From Prosthecobacter sp. (lineage in GTDB: Bacteria > Verrucomicrobiota > Verrucomicrobiia > Verrucomicrobiales > Verrucomicrobiaceae), in assembly GCA_025869455.1 (NCBI GenBank), contig JAOZVT010000337.1, positions 1 to 13,232 on the forward strand: DNA of 13,232 nt, written 5' to 3'. Shown in pieces: positions 12,467 to 13,232 of the stretch (position 1 is its first letter; each line of letters opens with the position of its first letter). A model generated the notes under the pieces. The model was not told the origin of the DNA. It worked only from the letters and a program-made list of their open reading frames with translations, and made no database searches. The translations under genes and the position numbers were made by a program.

Positions 12467-13232
12467 ATGAGCGTCTCTGACATCAATACCTGGATTGGCA
12501 TTTCCCAAAACGCCTCAGAGCACGGCGGTCTCGTGGACCACATGCTCGGTTTCGTCCATTGGTTCATGCTCGCCCTTTTCGTCGGCTGGTCCATCTTTCT
12601 AACAATTGCTTTCTTCCGCTTCCGCAAGTCGAAGAATCCTAGAGCGGACTACCACGGTGTTCGTGGACATGCCTCCACCCACATTGAAATCGGCGTGGTG
12701 GTGGTTGAAGCCATCCTCCTCTTGGGTTTCGCGTTCCCTCTCTGGTCACGTCAGGCAGATGACTTCCCGACCAGCCCAGACACCGTCAAAATCCGCGCCA
12801 TGGGCGAAAAGTTCCTATGGAACTTTCAGTACTCTGGCAATGACCTGATGCTGAGCACTTGGAATATCAAAGGTGTCAATCCAGCCAATATCACTGGCCG
12901 CGATCTTATGGACCCGAATGGTAAGGATGACTTCATCAATCCTGGTACCATGAAGCTTCCCGTTGGTCGCCCCGTGATCGTGGACGTGACGAGCAAAGAC
13001 GTCATTCATAACTTGGCACTCGTTCCTATGCGTGCCGCTCAGGATGCTATCCCTGGAGTCAAAGCCCACATGTGGTTCAAACCTGTGAAGACAGGTACCT
13101 GGGACATCATTTGTGGTCAGCTTTGCGGCCCAGGTCATGCTCAGATGAAAGCCGTGCTTGAAGTGGTTGAAGGCAAAGAATTTGATGAGTGGGCTAAGGA
13201 GCAATCCACCAGCGCCGCCGCCAAGTCTGCCG
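12467..13232 (+). CDS. ctaC: Cytochrome c oxidase subunit II, CuA-binding (3' truncated by window end)
   Basis: An open frame of 255 residues continues past the window end. Two TM helices (about 27-50 and 73-93) are followed by a cupredoxin domain. CuA ligands are H181 (VIHNLALVP), C216, C220, H224 and M227 in CGQLCGPGHAQM. The usual CxExC motif is CGQLC, with Q218 in place of the Glu whose backbone carbonyl binds copper and whose side chain contacts the Mg site; a Gln here also occurs in ba3-type CuA. RAAQDAIPG (189-197) is the conserved strand after the first ligand. The last visible residues (247-255) are an Ala/Ser linker, so a fused cytochrome c domain, as in caa3 enzymes, could follow outside the window. 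Subunit II normally leads its operon; here it follows I, III and IV. Confidence 0.93.
   Translation, partial: MSVSDINTWIGISQNASEHGGLVDHMLGFVHWFMLALFVGWSIFLTIAFFRFRKSKNPRADYHGVRGHASTHIEIGVVVVEAILLLGFAFPLWSRQADDFPTSPDTVKIRAMGEKFLWNFQYSGNDLMLSTWNIKGVNPANITGRDLMDPNGKDDFINPGTMKLPVGRPVIVDVTSKDVIHNLALVPMRAAQDAIPGVKAHMWFKPVKTGTWDIICGQLCGPGHAQMKAVLEVVEGKEFDEWAKEQSTSAAAKSA

Noticed and set aside
1..13232. Mobile elements, CRISPR arrays, tRNA or rRNA genes
   Set aside because: No transposase or integrase frames, no regularly spaced repeats and no tRNA-like cloverleaf were seen; the window is densely coding with short spacers.

Overview
The window is a respiratory-chain locus, entirely on the + strand, from a Gram-negative bacterium that is probably Verrucomicrobiota (PVC group). 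That assignment is an inference. It rests on ActE/ActF-type alternative complex III subunits beside a caa3/aa3-type oxidase, on the style of the small cox-operon membrane proteins, and on moderate GC with almost no Shine-Dalgarno motifs. No database search was possible.

Layout. Positions 1-489 hold the 3' end of a secreted-looking protein gene whose frame is interrupted by a TGA codon at 145-147. Positions 527-1690 encode a class V aminotransferase. Positions 1888-2487 encode a Lys/Pro/Ala-rich protein of unknown function. The intergenic regions before 1888 and before 2648 each contain a GTGA-N6-TCAC type palindrome; the second is a perfect 22-bp inverted repeat. From 2648 a tightly packed set begins: actE (monohaem cytochrome c), actF (quinone-side membrane subunit), a 125-aa single-TM protein, a CcoN-like protein, a CcoO-like protein and a monohaem membrane cytochrome c. 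After a 292-bp gap with a hairpin comes the haem-copper oxidase set ctaD (I), ctaE (III), ctaF (IV), two tiny membrane proteins, and ctaC/coxB (II), which runs off the window end.

How they could work together. In known ACIII systems, quinol oxidation by the Act complex feeds electrons through cytochrome c domains to an adjacent caa3-type oxidase. Here only actE and actF are present, and actABCD must lie elsewhere or be absent. Between them and the caa3 genes sits a cbb3-like CcoN/CcoO/cyt c module.

The main observation is that the CcoN-like protein has lost most residues of a haem-copper oxidase active site. The haem b3 ligand is Phe, the second low-spin haem ligand is Ile, one CuB His is Gln, and the cross-linked Tyr is Gly. 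Its CcoO and cyt c partners keep intact haem motifs. This looks like a non-catalytic cbb3-derived module built into an ACIII-caa3 chain. Further oddities are a ~265-residue, partly His-rich insertion in subunit III, loss of the K-channel lysine in subunit I, and Glu-to-Gln in the CuA motif of subunit II.
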